DNA from: JBDRKE01 sp043814315 | Lineage (GTDB): Bacteria; Omnitrophota; Gorgyraeia; Gygaellales; Profunditerraquicolaceae | Direction: 5' to 3' | Assembly (NCBI GenBank): GCA_043814315.1 | Contig: JBDRKE010000010.1 | Coordinates: 1 to 64,000, forward strand | DNA: 64,000 nt | Shown here: in pieces, positions 29,071 to 37,505 of the stretch | Numbering within the stretch: the stretch's first letter is position 1 | How the letters are laid out: each line of letters begins with the position of its first letter | Made by a program: the position numbers and the translations under genes | The notes under the pieces: model-generated | The model's input: the letters and a program-made list of their open reading frames with translations, nothing else | Told to the model about the DNA's origin: nothing | Database searches by the model: none

Positions 29071-29487
29071 ATGAAGATAGATATTAGGCAGGTGCCTTCT
29101 GAGGGGTTGGTTTTAACGGAAGCCTTTAATCCCTCAAGCTTAGATTTAGAGACAGAAACAATCAAATTCAGCGGCCCTGTCATCGCTAAGGCGCACGTTT
29201 CTATAATCACCAATGCGCTGACCATACACCTGGCCCTTAGCGGCCTTATGCATCTGGCCTGTAGCTGTTGCCTTGATGATTTTGAATTCAAGCTAGCTAA
29301 AGAATTCGATTTGAATTATTCGATCAAGGAATCCGAGCCCTTTATCGATTTGAATCCGCAGATAAGAGAAGAGATTATCATAGATTATCCTATAAAATCA
29401 TTATGCCGGAGGCAGTGCCTTGGGTTATGTCCGAAGTGCGGCAAGAATTTAAATGAAGGAAAATGCAATTGTGTACGTAAGGTGTAA
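29071..29487 (+). CDS. DUF177 (YceD) family protein
   Basis: 138 aa. This family precedes rpmF in most bacteria and is linked to 23S rRNA processing. The C-terminal zinc-ribbon-like pattern is CRRQCLGLCPKCGKNLNEGKCNC, seen here as CRRQC, CPKCG and CNC. An internal CSCCLDDFEF matches the family's C(S)RCL block. Its place directly upstream of L32 and plsX supports the call. The start at 29071 has no strong ribosome-binding site; the preceding 66 bases hold an inverted repeat, GGTTAC...GTAACC (29004-29044). Confidence 0.85.
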   Translation: MKIDIRQVPSEGLVLTEAFNPSSLDLETETIKFSGPVIAKAHVSIITNALTIHLALSGLMHLACSCCLDDFEFKLAKEFDLNYSIKESEPFIDLNPQIREEIIIDYPIKSLCRRQCLGLCPKCGKNLNEGKCNCVRKV

Positions 29488-29640
29488 AGCACAAAGCGTA
29501 AAGTTAAAGCTCAGAACTTCCCGCTCGGCTATTAAATTCATGGCGGGATCCCGTCTATTTTTCCGAATAGCTTTACGGGAAAACGTTTTGAACTTTACGC
29601 TTTAGTTTTGCGCTTTACGCTTTGAGTTTTACGTTTTCTG
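29488..29640. repeat. Inverted repeat between DUF177 gene and rpmF
   Basis: AAAGCACAAAGCGTAAAGTT near 29489 pairs with AACTTTACGCTTTAGTTTTG and following GCGCTTTACGCTTTG near 29592-29625. A GGCGGGATCCCGTC palindrome lies inside (29543-29555). There is no ORF. The sequence differs from the AAATCC family. Confidence 0.6.
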
Positions 29641-29661
29641 AGCGGCTGAAAGGAGCGAGCT

Positions 29662-29865
29662 GTGGCTTTACCTAAAAGACGACATTCAAAAGCTCGGGGA
29701 AGGCGACGCCGAACGCACTACAAAATTACACAGGCTCATCTTGCCCCTTGCCCGCAATGCAAGCAGTTGAAATTGTCTCACCGGGCTTGCGCAGCTTGCG
29801 GCTATTATGGCGGCAGGCAGGTTATCGAGATCAAGGTCAAAGAGAAGAAGAAGAAGAAAACCTAG
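29662..29865 (+). CDS. rpmF: 50S ribosomal protein L32
   Basis: 67 aa with a GTG start after AAAGGAG. MALPKRRHSKARGRRRRTH is the standard L32 start. The zinc ribbon is CPQCKQLKLSHRACAACGYY, with CxxC pairs at CPQC and CAAC. The C-terminus is a Lys run. It sits between the DUF177 gene and plsX, the canonical order. Confidence 0.97.
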   Translation: MALPKRRHSKARGRRRRTHYKITQAHLAPCPQCKQLKLSHRACAACGYYGGRQVIEIKVKEKKKKKT

Positions 29866-29944
29866 CAGGTTGTTCGGAGTTCATTATGCGAAGTTCATAA
29901 TAAAATATTTATACTTCGAACTTCGAACTTCGAACTACGAACTA
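29866..29944. repeat. CTTCGAA tandem/inverted repeat upstream of plsX
   Basis: Four near-identical CGAACTT/CGAACTA units (29920-29942) form inverted pairs with GTTCGGAGTTC and GCGAAGTTC (29873-29897). The element ends two bases before the plsX ATG. Confidence 0.6.
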
Positions 29945-29946
29945 AT

Positions 29947-30939
29947 ATGAAAATAATCGTCGATGCGATGGGGGGCGACTACGCTCCTGAGGTGGTCATT
30001 AAAGGTTCTGTCGAAGCCGTGAATGAGTTTGGAGCGGATATTGTCCTTGTGGGGGATGAGACGAGGCTTGCGCCTCTTTTAAAAAAGGCTAAGTACAGCG
30101 AAAACAGAATAACTATCCGTCATGCCGCAGAGGTTATCGGAATGTCTGAACCTGCTGCGGTCAGCATCAGGAGAAAACGAAATTCATCCATCGTTGTAGG
30201 TGTCAGTTTAGTTAAGGCAGGCGAGGGAGAAGCCTTTCTTAGCGCAGGAAACACCGGCGCTGTGGTTTGCGCGGCTACCCTGGGCTTAGGTTTATTATCG
30301 GGAGTTGAAAGGCCGGGAATTGCCCTGGTGGTGCCCACCTTAAAAGGCATATCTTTGGTTATTGATGTCGGTGCCAATATCGATCCCAAGCCGACCCAGC
30401 TGTTACAATACGGCATTATGGGAGATGCTTACTTCCGTTATATATTAAACAGGCCCGATCCCAAGGTTGGGCTCCTTAATATCGGGGAAGAAGAGGCGAA
30501 GGGCACTGACTTTATTAAAGAGACGCGGGATTTGCTGGAGAAAAGCAGCGTTAATTTTATCGGTAACTTGGAGGCCAAAGATTTATTTTCCGGTAAATGC
30601 GATGTTATTATCTGCGATGGTTTTGTAGGCAATGTCGCTTTAAAGGTTTCTGAAAGCGCCGTAGAAACCATGCAGGTTTTTTTAAAGAGGCATCTCTTGA
30701 GTAATCCTTTAGGAAAGCTTGGCCTTTTATTTTTAATGCCGAGTCTCAAACGTTTTAAGAAAGACTTGGACTATGCTGAATATGGCGGAGCTCCCCTGTT
30801 AGGAGTGAATGGTGTGGTGATTATCGGCCATGGCCGCTCCAATGCAAAAGCCATCAAGAATGCCATTAGGGTTGCCAAGGAAGAGGTCGAGCGTAAGTTT
30901 AATGAAAAGATCTTAGAAGCGATTAAAACCAGTAGCTAG
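29947..30939 (+). CDS. plsX: Phosphate acyltransferase PlsX
   Basis: 330 aa. It converts acyl-ACP to acyl-phosphate, the first step of the PlsX/PlsY route to phospholipids. Motifs: IVDAMGGDYAPEVVIKG at the start, SAGNTGAVV, GIALVVPT, DVGANIDPKP, NIGEEEAKG, CDGFVGNVALK and YGGAPLLGV. The ATG has no ribosome-binding site because a repeat abuts it. It is followed by the fab genes, the usual arrangement. Confidence 0.96.
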   Translation: MKIIVDAMGGDYAPEVVIKGSVEAVNEFGADIVLVGDETRLAPLLKKAKYSENRITIRHAAEVIGMSEPAAVSIRRKRNSSIVVGVSLVKAGEGEAFLSAGNTGAVVCAATLGLGLLSGVERPGIALVVPTLKGISLVIDVGANIDPKPTQLLQYGIMGDAYFRYILNRPDPKVGLLNIGEEEAKGTDFIKETRDLLEKSSVNFIGNLEAKDLFSGKCDVIICDGFVGNVALKVSESAVETMQVFLKRHLLSNPLGKLGLLFLMPSLKRFKKDLDYAEYGGAPLLGVNGVVIIGHGRSNAKAIKNAIRVAKEEVERKFNEKILEAIKTSS

Positions 30940-31058
30940 TAATTTAGTCACTAGTAACTGGTAATTAATGAATAAAAAACTTTATTTAGATGGCAAAGAA
31001 AAAGTGTATAAATTTGTTATTGATTTTAAAAATAAAATTACCGGTTACTGATTACTAA
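30935..31058. repeat. Inverted repeat between plsX and fabH
   Basis: TAGTAATTTAGTCACTAGTAACTGGTAATT pairs with AATTACCGGTTACTGATTACTA (described in parts) across an AT-rich loop. The loop contains a 27-codon ORF (30968-31051) that I do not accept as a gene. The element ends just before the fabH ATG. Confidence 0.6.
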
Positions 31059-31062
31059 TCAT

Positions 31063-32040
31063 ATGAAAAAAGTAGGCATCATCGGGGTCGGAGAGTATTT
31101 GCCTAAAAAAGTCTTAACGAACGCTGATTTGGAGAAAATGGTGGAGACGTCTGACGAATGGATCACCACCCGTTCGGGTATAAAGCAAAGGCGTCTGGCT
31201 GCCAAACACGAGGCCACTTCGGATCTGGCGATGAAATCAGCCAAGGCTGCCTTAGAAGATGCCAATCTCGACCCTAAAGATCTGGAATTAATCATAGTGG
31301 CTACCATCACTCCTGATAAACCGTTTCCCGCTGTGAGCTGTTTTTTGCAGAATGCCCTGGGTGCTAAAAATGCCGTATGTTTTGATATCTCAGCTGCCTG
31401 CGCAGGTTTTGTTTATGGTATATCCGTGGCTCAGCAGTTTATTGCCCGTGGCGCCTATAAAAATGCGCTGGTGGTAGGCGCAGAGATACTTTCCCGTGTA
31501 ACTGACTGGGAAGACAGAGCTACCTGCGTATTGTTCGGAGACGGCGCCGGGGCTGCTGTATTGGCAGAGGTAAAATCAGGAGGCATACTTTCTGTCCATT
31601 TGGGTAGCGACGGTTCCAAAACGGATTTACTGATGATACCTGCGGGAGGCTCTAAGATTCCGGCATCGCATCAGAGTATTGACGAACGGCTCCATTTTAT
31701 AAAAATGGAGGGCAATGAAGTTTTTAAATTAGCCGTGACGATTATGGCAGAGGCCGCTCAGGCCGCCTTTAGGCTGGCAGGCCTGGAATGCAAGGATATA
31801 GACCTGGTTATCCCGCATCAGGCCAATATCCGTATCATTATGGCTATGGCAAAAAAATTAGGCCTCACTCCGCAGAAGGTTTACCTCAATATAGAGAAAT
31901 ACGGGAATATGTCTTCCGCTTCTACGGCTACGGCCCTTTGCGAGGCGGTAAAAGAAGGAAGGATTAAAAAAGGGGATGTTGTTCTCCTGGTGGCGTTTGG
32001 GGCGGGCCTGGTTTGGGGCGCCTGCGTCATTAAGTGGTAG
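31063..32040 (+). CDS. fabH: 3-oxoacyl-ACP synthase III (KAS III)
   Basis: 325 aa. It condenses acetyl-CoA (or another short acyl-CoA) with malonyl-ACP to start fatty acid synthesis. The catalytic triad is visible: Cys113 in DISAACAGFVYG, His in IPHQANIRI and Asn in NIEKYGNMSSAS. DEWITTRSGIKQRR is the standard N-terminal block. Length is standard. First gene of a fabH-fabD-fabG-acpP-fabF run. Confidence 0.96.
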   Translation: MKKVGIIGVGEYLPKKVLTNADLEKMVETSDEWITTRSGIKQRRLAAKHEATSDLAMKSAKAALEDANLDPKDLELIIVATITPDKPFPAVSCFLQNALGAKNAVCFDISAACAGFVYGISVAQQFIARGAYKNALVVGAEILSRVTDWEDRATCVLFGDGAGAAVLAEVKSGGILSVHLGSDGSKTDLLMIPAGGSKIPASHQSIDERLHFIKMEGNEVFKLAVTIMAEAAQAAFRLAGLECKDIDLVIPHQANIRIIMAMAKKLGLTPQKVYLNIEKYGNMSSASTATALCEAVKEGRIKKGDVVLLVAFGAGLVWGACVIKW

Positions 32041-32074
32041 ATAAATTGTAGCGCACTTTACACTATTCGTATTT

Positions 32075-33019
32075 ATGGTTGCGTATTTATTTGCCGGTCA
32101 AGGTAGCCAATATGTGGGCATGGGGAAGGATTTATATGAGGCTTTCCCTGAAAGCAAGGCGGTCTTTGATAAGGCGGACCAAATCTTGGGGTTTTCTTTG
32201 ACTCAACTTTGCTTTGAGGGGCCGCCGGAAGAATTGAAGCAGACCCGGAATTGCCAGCCAGCTATCCTGACCATGAGCATTGCGGCTTGGCAAGCGTTTC
32301 GTTCAGTTCGAAGTTCTCCTGCGAAGGCGGATCCGCCTGCGCAGGAGAAGTGCGAAGCGCGCACGTTTGCGGCGGGGTTAAGCCTGGGTGAATACTCGGC
32401 GTTAGTGGCAGCAGAGGCTTTAAGTTTTGAGGATGCTGTTTATCTTGTCAGGAAACGCGCAGAGTTCATGGAGCAGGAAGCACTCAAAAAACCCGGAAGA
32501 ATGCTTTCTATCATCGGTCTTGATTTGGAAACCGTAAAACAGATTTGCCGGGAAACCCACGCCGAGATCGCCAATTTGAACTGTCCCGGTCAAATAGTCA
32601 TATCCGCAAGCCCGGATAATATAGAGAAGGCTCAAGACAAAGCCAGGCAGAAGTCTGCCAGGATGACTATTCCTCTGGAGGTAAGCGGCGCGTTTCATTC
32701 TTCATTCATGAGGGACGCCAGCGCAAGACTCGCCACAGAGCTTGAGAAAATCAAGTTTAAGGCACCGCGTATTCCCGTTGTCTCTAATGTAACCGCAAAA
32801 CCCCCTGTCTCAACGGAAGAGATTAAGGACAATCTGATTCAGCAGGTGGCCTCCAGCGTTCTTTGGGAGGACTCGATGAGATTCCTGTTATCTGAAGGGG
32901 TAAGGAATTTCTTCGAATTCGGTCCGGGTAACGTCTTAAAAGGCCTGATGCGGCGTATCGAGCCACAGGCCAAAATTGTCAATATAGGAAAGAAAGAGGA
33001 TGTCGTTAACCTTTGGTAA
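32075..33019 (+). CDS. fabD: Malonyl-CoA:ACP transacylase, with palindrome insert
   Basis: 314 aa. It loads malonate onto ACP. Motifs: FAGQGSQYVGMGKDLY at the start, active-site GLSLGEYSALVAA with the nucleophile Ser, the His of GAFHSSFM, and FGPGNVLKGL at the end. Just before the active-site loop, the segment SSPAKADPPAQEKCEAR is coded by a 36-bp near-perfect palindrome (32314-32349) that FabD proteins do not usually have. The reading frame stays open, so the enzyme is probably still functional. Confidence 0.93.
   Translation: MVAYLFAGQGSQYVGMGKDLYEAFPESKAVFDKADQILGFSLTQLCFEGPPEELKQTRNCQPAILTMSIAAWQAFRSVRSSPAKADPPAQEKCEARTFAAGLSLGEYSALVAAEALSFEDAVYLVRKRAEFMEQEALKKPGRMLSIIGLDLETVKQICRETHAEIANLNCPGQIVISASPDNIEKAQDKARQKSARMTIPLEVSGAFHSSFMRDASARLATELEKIKFKAPRIPVVSNVTAKPPVSTEEIKDNLIQQVASSVLWEDSMRFLLSEGVRNFFEFGPGNVLKGLMRRIEPQAKIVNIGKKEDVVNLW
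32314..32349. repeat. Near-perfect 36-bp palindrome inserted in fabD
   Basis: TTCTCCTGCG, AA, GGCGGATCCGCC, TG, CGCAGGAGAA: the two outer 10-mers are reverse complements and the central 12-mer is a perfect palindrome. Flanks GTTCGAAG and TGCGAAGC look like part of the same unit. It is translated in frame. Confidence 0.75.
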
Positions 33020-33037
33020 GGTAAGGGGAGAAGAAGT

Positions 33038-33781
33038 ATGCGCCTTAAGGATAAGGTTGTTTTGATAACGGGCGGAGCCAGGGGTATTGGCAAGGCGATA
33101 GCGCTCACTTTTGCCCGGGAAGGCTCCCATGTTGTCATCGGGGATGTGAATATTGAAGAAGCCAGGAAGTCCTCTCTTGAGATAGAATCCCTGGGCCGGC
33201 AATCACTGGCTTTGGAGCTGGATGTTACGAATTACGATAAAGTCGAAGAAACCGTAAACAAAATTCTTGACAAATTCACAAAGGTTGATATATTAGTTAA
33301 CAATGCTGGCATCACGAAGGATAATCTTCTCTTGAGGATGAGCGAGGCAGAGTGGGATGCCGTTCTTAATGTAAATCTAAAGGGCGCATTTAATTGTATA
33401 AAGGCCGTGTCCAGGCCCATGATAAAACAGAGGCAGGGCAGGATTATCAACATAGCCTCTATCATCGGTTTAATAGGGAATGCCGGCCAGGCCAATTACT
33501 CTGCTTCTAAAGCGGGGATCATTGCTCTTACAAAAACCGCAGCTAAGGAGCTGGCTAGCAGGAATATAAACGTAAATGCGATTGCCCCCGGTTTTATTGA
33601 GACCGAGATGACAGCAAGGCTGCCGCAAGATTTAAAGCAGAAGATGAAAGAGTTGATACCGCTTAAGGAGTTTGGCAGCCCTTCAGATATAGCAGCTGTA
33701 ACCTTATTTTTAGCTTCAGAAGAAGCCAGTTATATTACCGGTCAAACGATTGTGGTTGACGGGGGAATGGTCATGCAGTAA
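33038..33781 (+). CDS. fabG: 3-oxoacyl-ACP reductase
   Basis: 247 aa short-chain dehydrogenase that reduces 3-oxoacyl-ACP with NADPH. Motifs: ITGGARGIGKAIA (nucleotide binding), NNAGITKDNLLLRM, NIASIIGLIGNAGQANYSASKAG (Ser, Tyr and Lys of the active site, given as NIASI and NYSASKAG), APGFIETEMT, and VDGGMVM at the end. GGGGAGAAG precedes the ATG. The place between fabD and acpP is canonical. Confidence 0.96.
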   Translation: MRLKDKVVLITGGARGIGKAIALTFAREGSHVVIGDVNIEEARKSSLEIESLGRQSLALELDVTNYDKVEETVNKILDKFTKVDILVNNAGITKDNLLLRMSEAEWDAVLNVNLKGAFNCIKAVSRPMIKQRQGRIINIASIIGLIGNAGQANYSASKAGIIALTKTAAKELASRNINVNAIAPGFIETEMTARLPQDLKQKMKELIPLKEFGSPSDIAAVTLFLASEEASYITGQTIVVDGGMVMQ

Positions 33782-33791
33782 TAGGAGCGGT

Positions 33792-33912
33792 CCCTCGCCT
33801 GAAAGCGGGAAGCGTTCAGGGTTCGGGATAATTTGCTGACATAACGGGAAAGAGGGCAAATACATTAGCCCTCGCGCGAAAGCAGGAAACGCATTGAGCT
33901 CGGGATCAATTT
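33792..33912. repeat. Two direct repeats between fabG and acpP
   Basis: CCCTCGCCTGAAAGCGGGAA...TTCGGGATAATTT (33792-33834) recurs as CCCTCGCGCGAAAGCAGGAA...CTCGGGATCAATTT (33869-33912). Reversed, they resemble the TTTATCCCGAG...CGAGGGAC core of the tandem repeat at 2067-2402, so they seem to be one dispersed family. Confidence 0.6.
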
Positions 33913-33954
33913 ACAGACCCGTTAACAAGCGGGTAAATTGAGGAGGTAAAAAGA

Positions 33955-34194
33955 ATGGCAGTGCAAGAGAAAGTCAAGTCAATTATTGCGGAACAACTAG
34001 GTGTCAAGCCGGAGGAAGTAACTCCTGAAGCATCGTTTGTCGATGATTTAGGCGCAGATTCTCTGGACACTGTTGAATTGGTCATGGCCCTGGAAGAGGA
34101 GTTCGGTATTGAGATTCCGGATGAGGATGCAGAGAAAATCACTACGGTGGGTGATGCTATTAAGTATATTGAGGAGAAAACAGCCAATAAATAA
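33955..34194 (+). CDS. acpP: Acyl carrier protein
   Basis: 79 aa, acidic and helical. Ser36 in DDLGADSLDTVEL is the phosphopantetheine attachment site. The following MALEEEFGIEIPDEDAEKI is the standard helix II-III block. AGGAGG lies 8 bases before the ATG. GTTAACAAGCGGG upstream may form a small stem. Confidence 0.97.
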   Translation: MAVQEKVKSIIAEQLGVKPEEVTPEASFVDDLGADSLDTVELVMALEEEFGIEIPDEDAEKITTVGDAIKYIEEKTANK

Positions 34195-34240
34195 AATTTA
34201 ATATAAATTGACCTGTCCGATGGCAGGAAGTTTTCTTATC

Positions 34241-34273
34241 ATTTACCCCGCAGTAAGCTAAGGCGGGGTAAAT
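34241..34273. other. Hairpin between acpP and fabF
   Basis: TTTACCCCGC and GCGGGGTAAA are perfect arms around an 11-nt loop. There is no T-run longer than three after it, so it may be a processing or stability element that sets ACP above FabF expression. Confidence 0.45.
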
Positions 34274-34294
34274 TATAATACATAGGCTAAAGAA

Positions 34295-35539
34295 ATGCAG
34301 GAAAACAGGGTCGTTGTAACGGGGTTAGGGGTTATTTCAGCGGTCGGGAACGATATCCCGACCTTCTGGAATGCGTTAAAGAGTGCAAAAGGAGGCATAG
34401 GCAGGATTACTTCTTTTGATGCCTCTCAATTTGATTCACAGATTGCCGGAGAAGTTAAGGGTTTTGACCCGGCTCTTTACGGTCTGTCTACCAAGGACCT
34501 GAAGAGAATGGATAAATTTGTTCAATATGCCGTTGCCTGTTCCCATCAAGCCATCAACGATGCGGGGTTGGATCTGAATAAAGAAGACAGAAATCGCATA
34601 GGCGTTTTAATCGGCTCTGGCATCGGAAGTCTGCATACGGTAGAGGTTGAGTATACAACTTATTTAGAGCGGGGTCCTTCCAGGTTTTCACCGTTTATGA
34701 TCCCTATGCTTATCGTCAACGAAGCCAGCGGTCATGTTGCTATCATTTATGGGTTTAAAGGGCCTAATTCCTGTGTGGCTACGGCTTGCGCTTCAGGCTC
34801 CCATGCCATTGGGGATGCTTTTAGGATTTTGGAGCGCGGGGATGCTGATGTGATGGTAGCAGGAGGCACAGAGAGCTGCATTACGCCTCTGGGCGTAGGC
34901 GGATTCTGTGCGCTGAAAGGATTATCCCTAAGGAATCACGATCCGCAGAAAGCCTCCAGGCCTTTTGACGGCCAGCGCGATGGCTTTGTGATTGCGGAGG
35001 GGTGCGGTCTGGTTATCCTTGAGACTTTGGAGCATGCCAAGAAAAGAAATGCCAAGATTTTCGGTGAGATAAGTGGTTATGGAATGTCCTGTGACGCTTA
35101 TCATATAACCGCTCCTGATCCGTCAGGGGAAGGTGCAGCTAGGGCTATGACATTGGCTATGAAGGACGCAAAAATTAACCCGCTGGACGTTACGTATATA
35201 AATGCGCATGGCACCTCCACAAAACTCAATGATAAGATTGAGACCCTGGCGATAAAACTGGCATTAGGTTCTCATGCCAAGAAAGTTCCCGTTTCTTCGA
35301 CCAAATCGATGACGGGACATCTTTTGGGCGCTGCCGGAGGCGTAGAATTTGTGGTGTGTTGCCTAGCCATCCGAGATAAAGTTATCCCTCCTACCATCAA
35401 CTATGAATATCCTGATCCGGATTGCGATCTGGATTACGTGCCTAGCGTAGCCCGCGAGAGCCCCGTGGATGTTTGTATGTCCAATTCTCTAGGCTTCGGC
35501 GGGCACAATGCGTCCCTCATTGTACAAAAGTTTAAATAA
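34295..35539 (+). CDS. fabF: 3-oxoacyl-ACP synthase II (KAS II)
   Basis: 414 aa. It elongates acyl-ACP with malonyl-ACP. Catalytic residues: Cys165 in VATACASGSHAIG, His in NAHGTSTKLND and Lys/His in KSMTGHLLGAAG. The end block NSLGFGGHNASLIV is typical. Last gene of the fab run; a repeat follows. Confidence 0.96.
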   Translation: MQENRVVVTGLGVISAVGNDIPTFWNALKSAKGGIGRITSFDASQFDSQIAGEVKGFDPALYGLSTKDLKRMDKFVQYAVACSHQAINDAGLDLNKEDRNRIGVLIGSGIGSLHTVEVEYTTYLERGPSRFSPFMIPMLIVNEASGHVAIIYGFKGPNSCVATACASGSHAIGDAFRILERGDADVMVAGGTESCITPLGVGGFCALKGLSLRNHDPQKASRPFDGQRDGFVIAEGCGLVILETLEHAKKRNAKIFGEISGYGMSCDAYHITAPDPSGEGAARAMTLAMKDAKINPLDVTYINAHGTSTKLNDKIETLAIKLALGSHAKKVPVSSTKSMTGHLLGAAGGVEFVVCCLAIRDKVIPPTINYEYPDPDCDLDYVPSVARESPVDVCMSNSLGFGGHNASLIVQKFK

Positions 35540-35545
35540 CTCTGT

Positions 35546-35663
35546 AGAAATCCAAATGTCAAAATCCAAAATCCAAAATAAATCCCTGCCTGCCTGCAGG
35601 CAGGCAAACCTCAAATTTCAAAACAAATATTTTGAATTTTGTGCTTTGCCATTTGAAATTTAA
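35546..35663. repeat. AT-rich inverted repeat with GC palindrome (fabF-leuC gap)
   Basis: AAATCCAAATGTCAAAATCC at the left is the reverse complement of the right part (TTGAATTTTGTGCTTTGCCATTTG). Inside is CCTGCCTGCCTGCAGGCAGG. Same family as 27661-27797. It ends three bases before the leuC start, which has no ribosome-binding site. Confidence 0.7.
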
Positions 35664-35666
35664 AAG

Positions 35667-36938
35667 ATGCCTTACACTATTGCCGAAAAAATATTATTAG
35701 CTCATACCGATAAGAAAGATATCGCGCCTGGTGAATTCATTGAGGGTAGGGTGGACCTCGCCTTGGGTAACGATATCACGGCACCTTTGGCCATTGAAGA
35801 GTTTAAAAAGTCAAGGTCTTTTAAGGTCTTTGACAAAAACAGGATTGTTCTTGTCCCCGACCATTTTGCGCCGGCCAAGGATTTAAAGAGTGCCAATCAA
35901 TGCAAGGTGTTAGCTGATTTTAGCCGCGAGCAGAAGATAAAAAACTATTTTGAAGTGGGCTGTATGGGCATAGAGCATGCTTTGCTTCCGGAGCAAAAAT
36001 TGGTTTTGCCGGGGGATCTGGTTATCGGCGCTGATTCGCACACCTGCACCTACGGTGCCCTGGGGTGTTATTCTACGGGCGTGGGCTCTACGGATTTAGC
36101 CAGGGCCTTTATTGACGGAAAATGCTGGCTTAAGGTGCCGCCGTCTATAAAGTTTATTTACAAAGGCAGGCGCAATAGTTGGGTGGGGGGCAAGGACCTT
36201 ATTTTATTTACGATAGGCAACATCGGCGTTGATGGGGCTTTATACAGGGTCATGGAGTTTAGCGGGCCCGTGATCAGGCATCTGGGCATGGATGACCGAT
36301 TGGCTATGTCGAATATGGCTATCGAGGCAGGGGCGCGGGCAGGGATTAGCGAGCCGGATGAAATAACCCTGAAATTTATAAAGCCGGCTCCCAGGAAATA
36401 TAAGGTTTATCATAGCGACAAAGATGCAGTTTACGAAAAGGTTTACGAATATGATGTTACGAAATTGCAACCGCAGGTGGCTTGCCCGCATTTACCCAGC
36501 AATGTGAGGCCGGTAGAGGAATTAAAAAAAATCAGGATTGACCAGGTGGTTATCGGTTCCTGCACCAACGGAAGGATCTCTGATTTAAGGGCAGCGGCAA
36601 AGATCCTGAAAGGTAAAAAAATTAAACTGGGCTTAAGGCTGATTGTGATTCCTGCGACGCAGAAGATTTATCTTGAGGCCGTCCGTGAGGGTTTAGCGGA
36701 AATCTTTGTCAAGGCCGGTGGCGTATTTTCTACGCCGACCTGTGGGCCCTGCCTGGGAGGCCATGTCGGAATTCTCGCCGAAGGAGAGGTATGCCTGGCG
36801 ACAACAAACCGTAATTTTATCGGCAGGATGGGGCATCCGAAGTCCTTTGTTTATTTATCTAATCCGGCTGTAGCTGCAGCCTCTGCGGTGACCGGTAGAA
36901 TTACGCATCCCGACGAGGTATTCAAGTCCGGGTCTTGA
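35667..36938 (+). CDS. leuC: 3-isopropylmalate dehydratase large subunit (archaeal-type LeuC/HacA)
   Basis: 423 aa. An aconitase-family hydro-lyase large subunit that isomerises 2- to 3-isopropylmalate (or homoaconitate) together with the small subunit downstream. Motifs: DHFAP, GADSHTCTYGALG, VIGSCTNGR and TPTCGPCLGGH, whose cysteines hold the 4Fe-4S cluster, then TTNRNFIGRMG. The length and lack of the long bacterial inserts fit the 418-420-aa type. Its last codons (KSGS, stop) lie in the palindromic repeat 36923-36977. No leuA is in the window, so homoaconitase is possible. Confidence 0.9.
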   Translation: MPYTIAEKILLAHTDKKDIAPGEFIEGRVDLALGNDITAPLAIEEFKKSRSFKVFDKNRIVLVPDHFAPAKDLKSANQCKVLADFSREQKIKNYFEVGCMGIEHALLPEQKLVLPGDLVIGADSHTCTYGALGCYSTGVGSTDLARAFIDGKCWLKVPPSIKFIYKGRRNSWVGGKDLILFTIGNIGVDGALYRVMEFSGPVIRHLGMDDRLAMSNMAIEAGARAGISEPDEITLKFIKPAPRKYKVYHSDKDAVYEKVYEYDVTKLQPQVACPHLPSNVRPVEELKKIRIDQVVIGSCTNGRISDLRAAAKILKGKKIKLGLRLIVIPATQKIYLEAVREGLAEIFVKAGGVFSTPTCGPCLGGHVGILAEGEVCLATTNRNFIGRMGHPKSFVYLSNPAVAAASAVTGRITHPDEVFKSGS

Positions 36939-36977
36939 AACCCATTGATAATAATTGAGTTAGAAGACCCGGACCTG
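36923..36977. repeat. GGGTCTTG palindromic repeat, diverged copy (leuC 3' end)
   Basis: AAGTCCGGGTCTTG and AAGACCCGGACCT are the arms around AAACCCATTGATAATAATTG and AGTTAG. The loop start (AAA) and end (AGTTA) match the copies at 38568, 47393 and 51677. The left arm contains the leuC stop codon. Confidence 0.7.
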
Positions 36978-36984
36978 CAAAAAG

Positions 36985-37467
36985 ATGATTATTAAAGGAA
37001 CGGTCCATAAATTAGGCGATCACGTCAACACAGATGACATTATCGCGGCTAAATATCTCGTATCGACGGATGCCAGAGAATTAGGCAGGCATTGCCTGGA
37101 GAGCATCAAGCCGGATTTTATAAGTAAAGTCAACCCGCAAGATATTATCGTGGCAGGAAAAAACTTTGGTTGCGGTTCCAGCCGCGAACATGCGCCTCTT
37201 GCGATTAAAGGGTGCGGGATTCAGGCGGTCATTGCAAAGAGCTTTGCCGCCATATTTTTCAGAAACGCCATAAATATCGGCCTGCCGTTCTTGGAATCGG
37301 AAGAGGTGGATAAGATTCATGAAGGAGATTCTCTTGAGATCGATTTATCCGGTGGTATAATAAGAAACCTAAGCAAGGAAGAGGTTTATAAAACACAGGC
37401 ATTCCCCGGATTTCTGCAGGAAATTGTAAAACAGGGCGGGTTAATGAACTATATGAGGAGGCGTTAA
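36985..37467 (+). CDS. leuD: 3-isopropylmalate dehydratase small subunit
   Basis: 160 aa swivel-domain partner of LeuC. Motifs: GDHVNTDDIIAAKY, GKNFGCGSSREHAPLAIK and AKSFAAIFFRNAINIGLP, all standard for the archaeal-type LeuD. The start ATG 36985 comes 8 bases after the repeat, without a clear ribosome-binding site. GAGGAGG near its end serves the next gene poorly in spacing. Confidence 0.93.
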   Translation: MIIKGTVHKLGDHVNTDDIIAAKYLVSTDARELGRHCLESIKPDFISKVNPQDIIVAGKNFGCGSSREHAPLAIKGCGIQAVIAKSFAAIFFRNAINIGLPFLESEEVDKIHEGDSLEIDLSGGIIRNLSKEEVYKTQAFPGFLQEIVKQGGLMNYMRRR

Positions 37468-37505
37468 TTTCGTTGAACTTAACGAACACAACGAACGAAA
37501 CGAAT

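Noticed and set aside
30968..31051. 27-codon ORF between plsX and fabH
   Set aside because: It lies in the loop and arm of an inverted repeat and has no ribosome-binding site.
37473..37505. TTG start for leuB 11 codons upstream
   Set aside because: It lies in an ACGAAC-type repeat; the family begins at MYKIAVIPGDG (37506).
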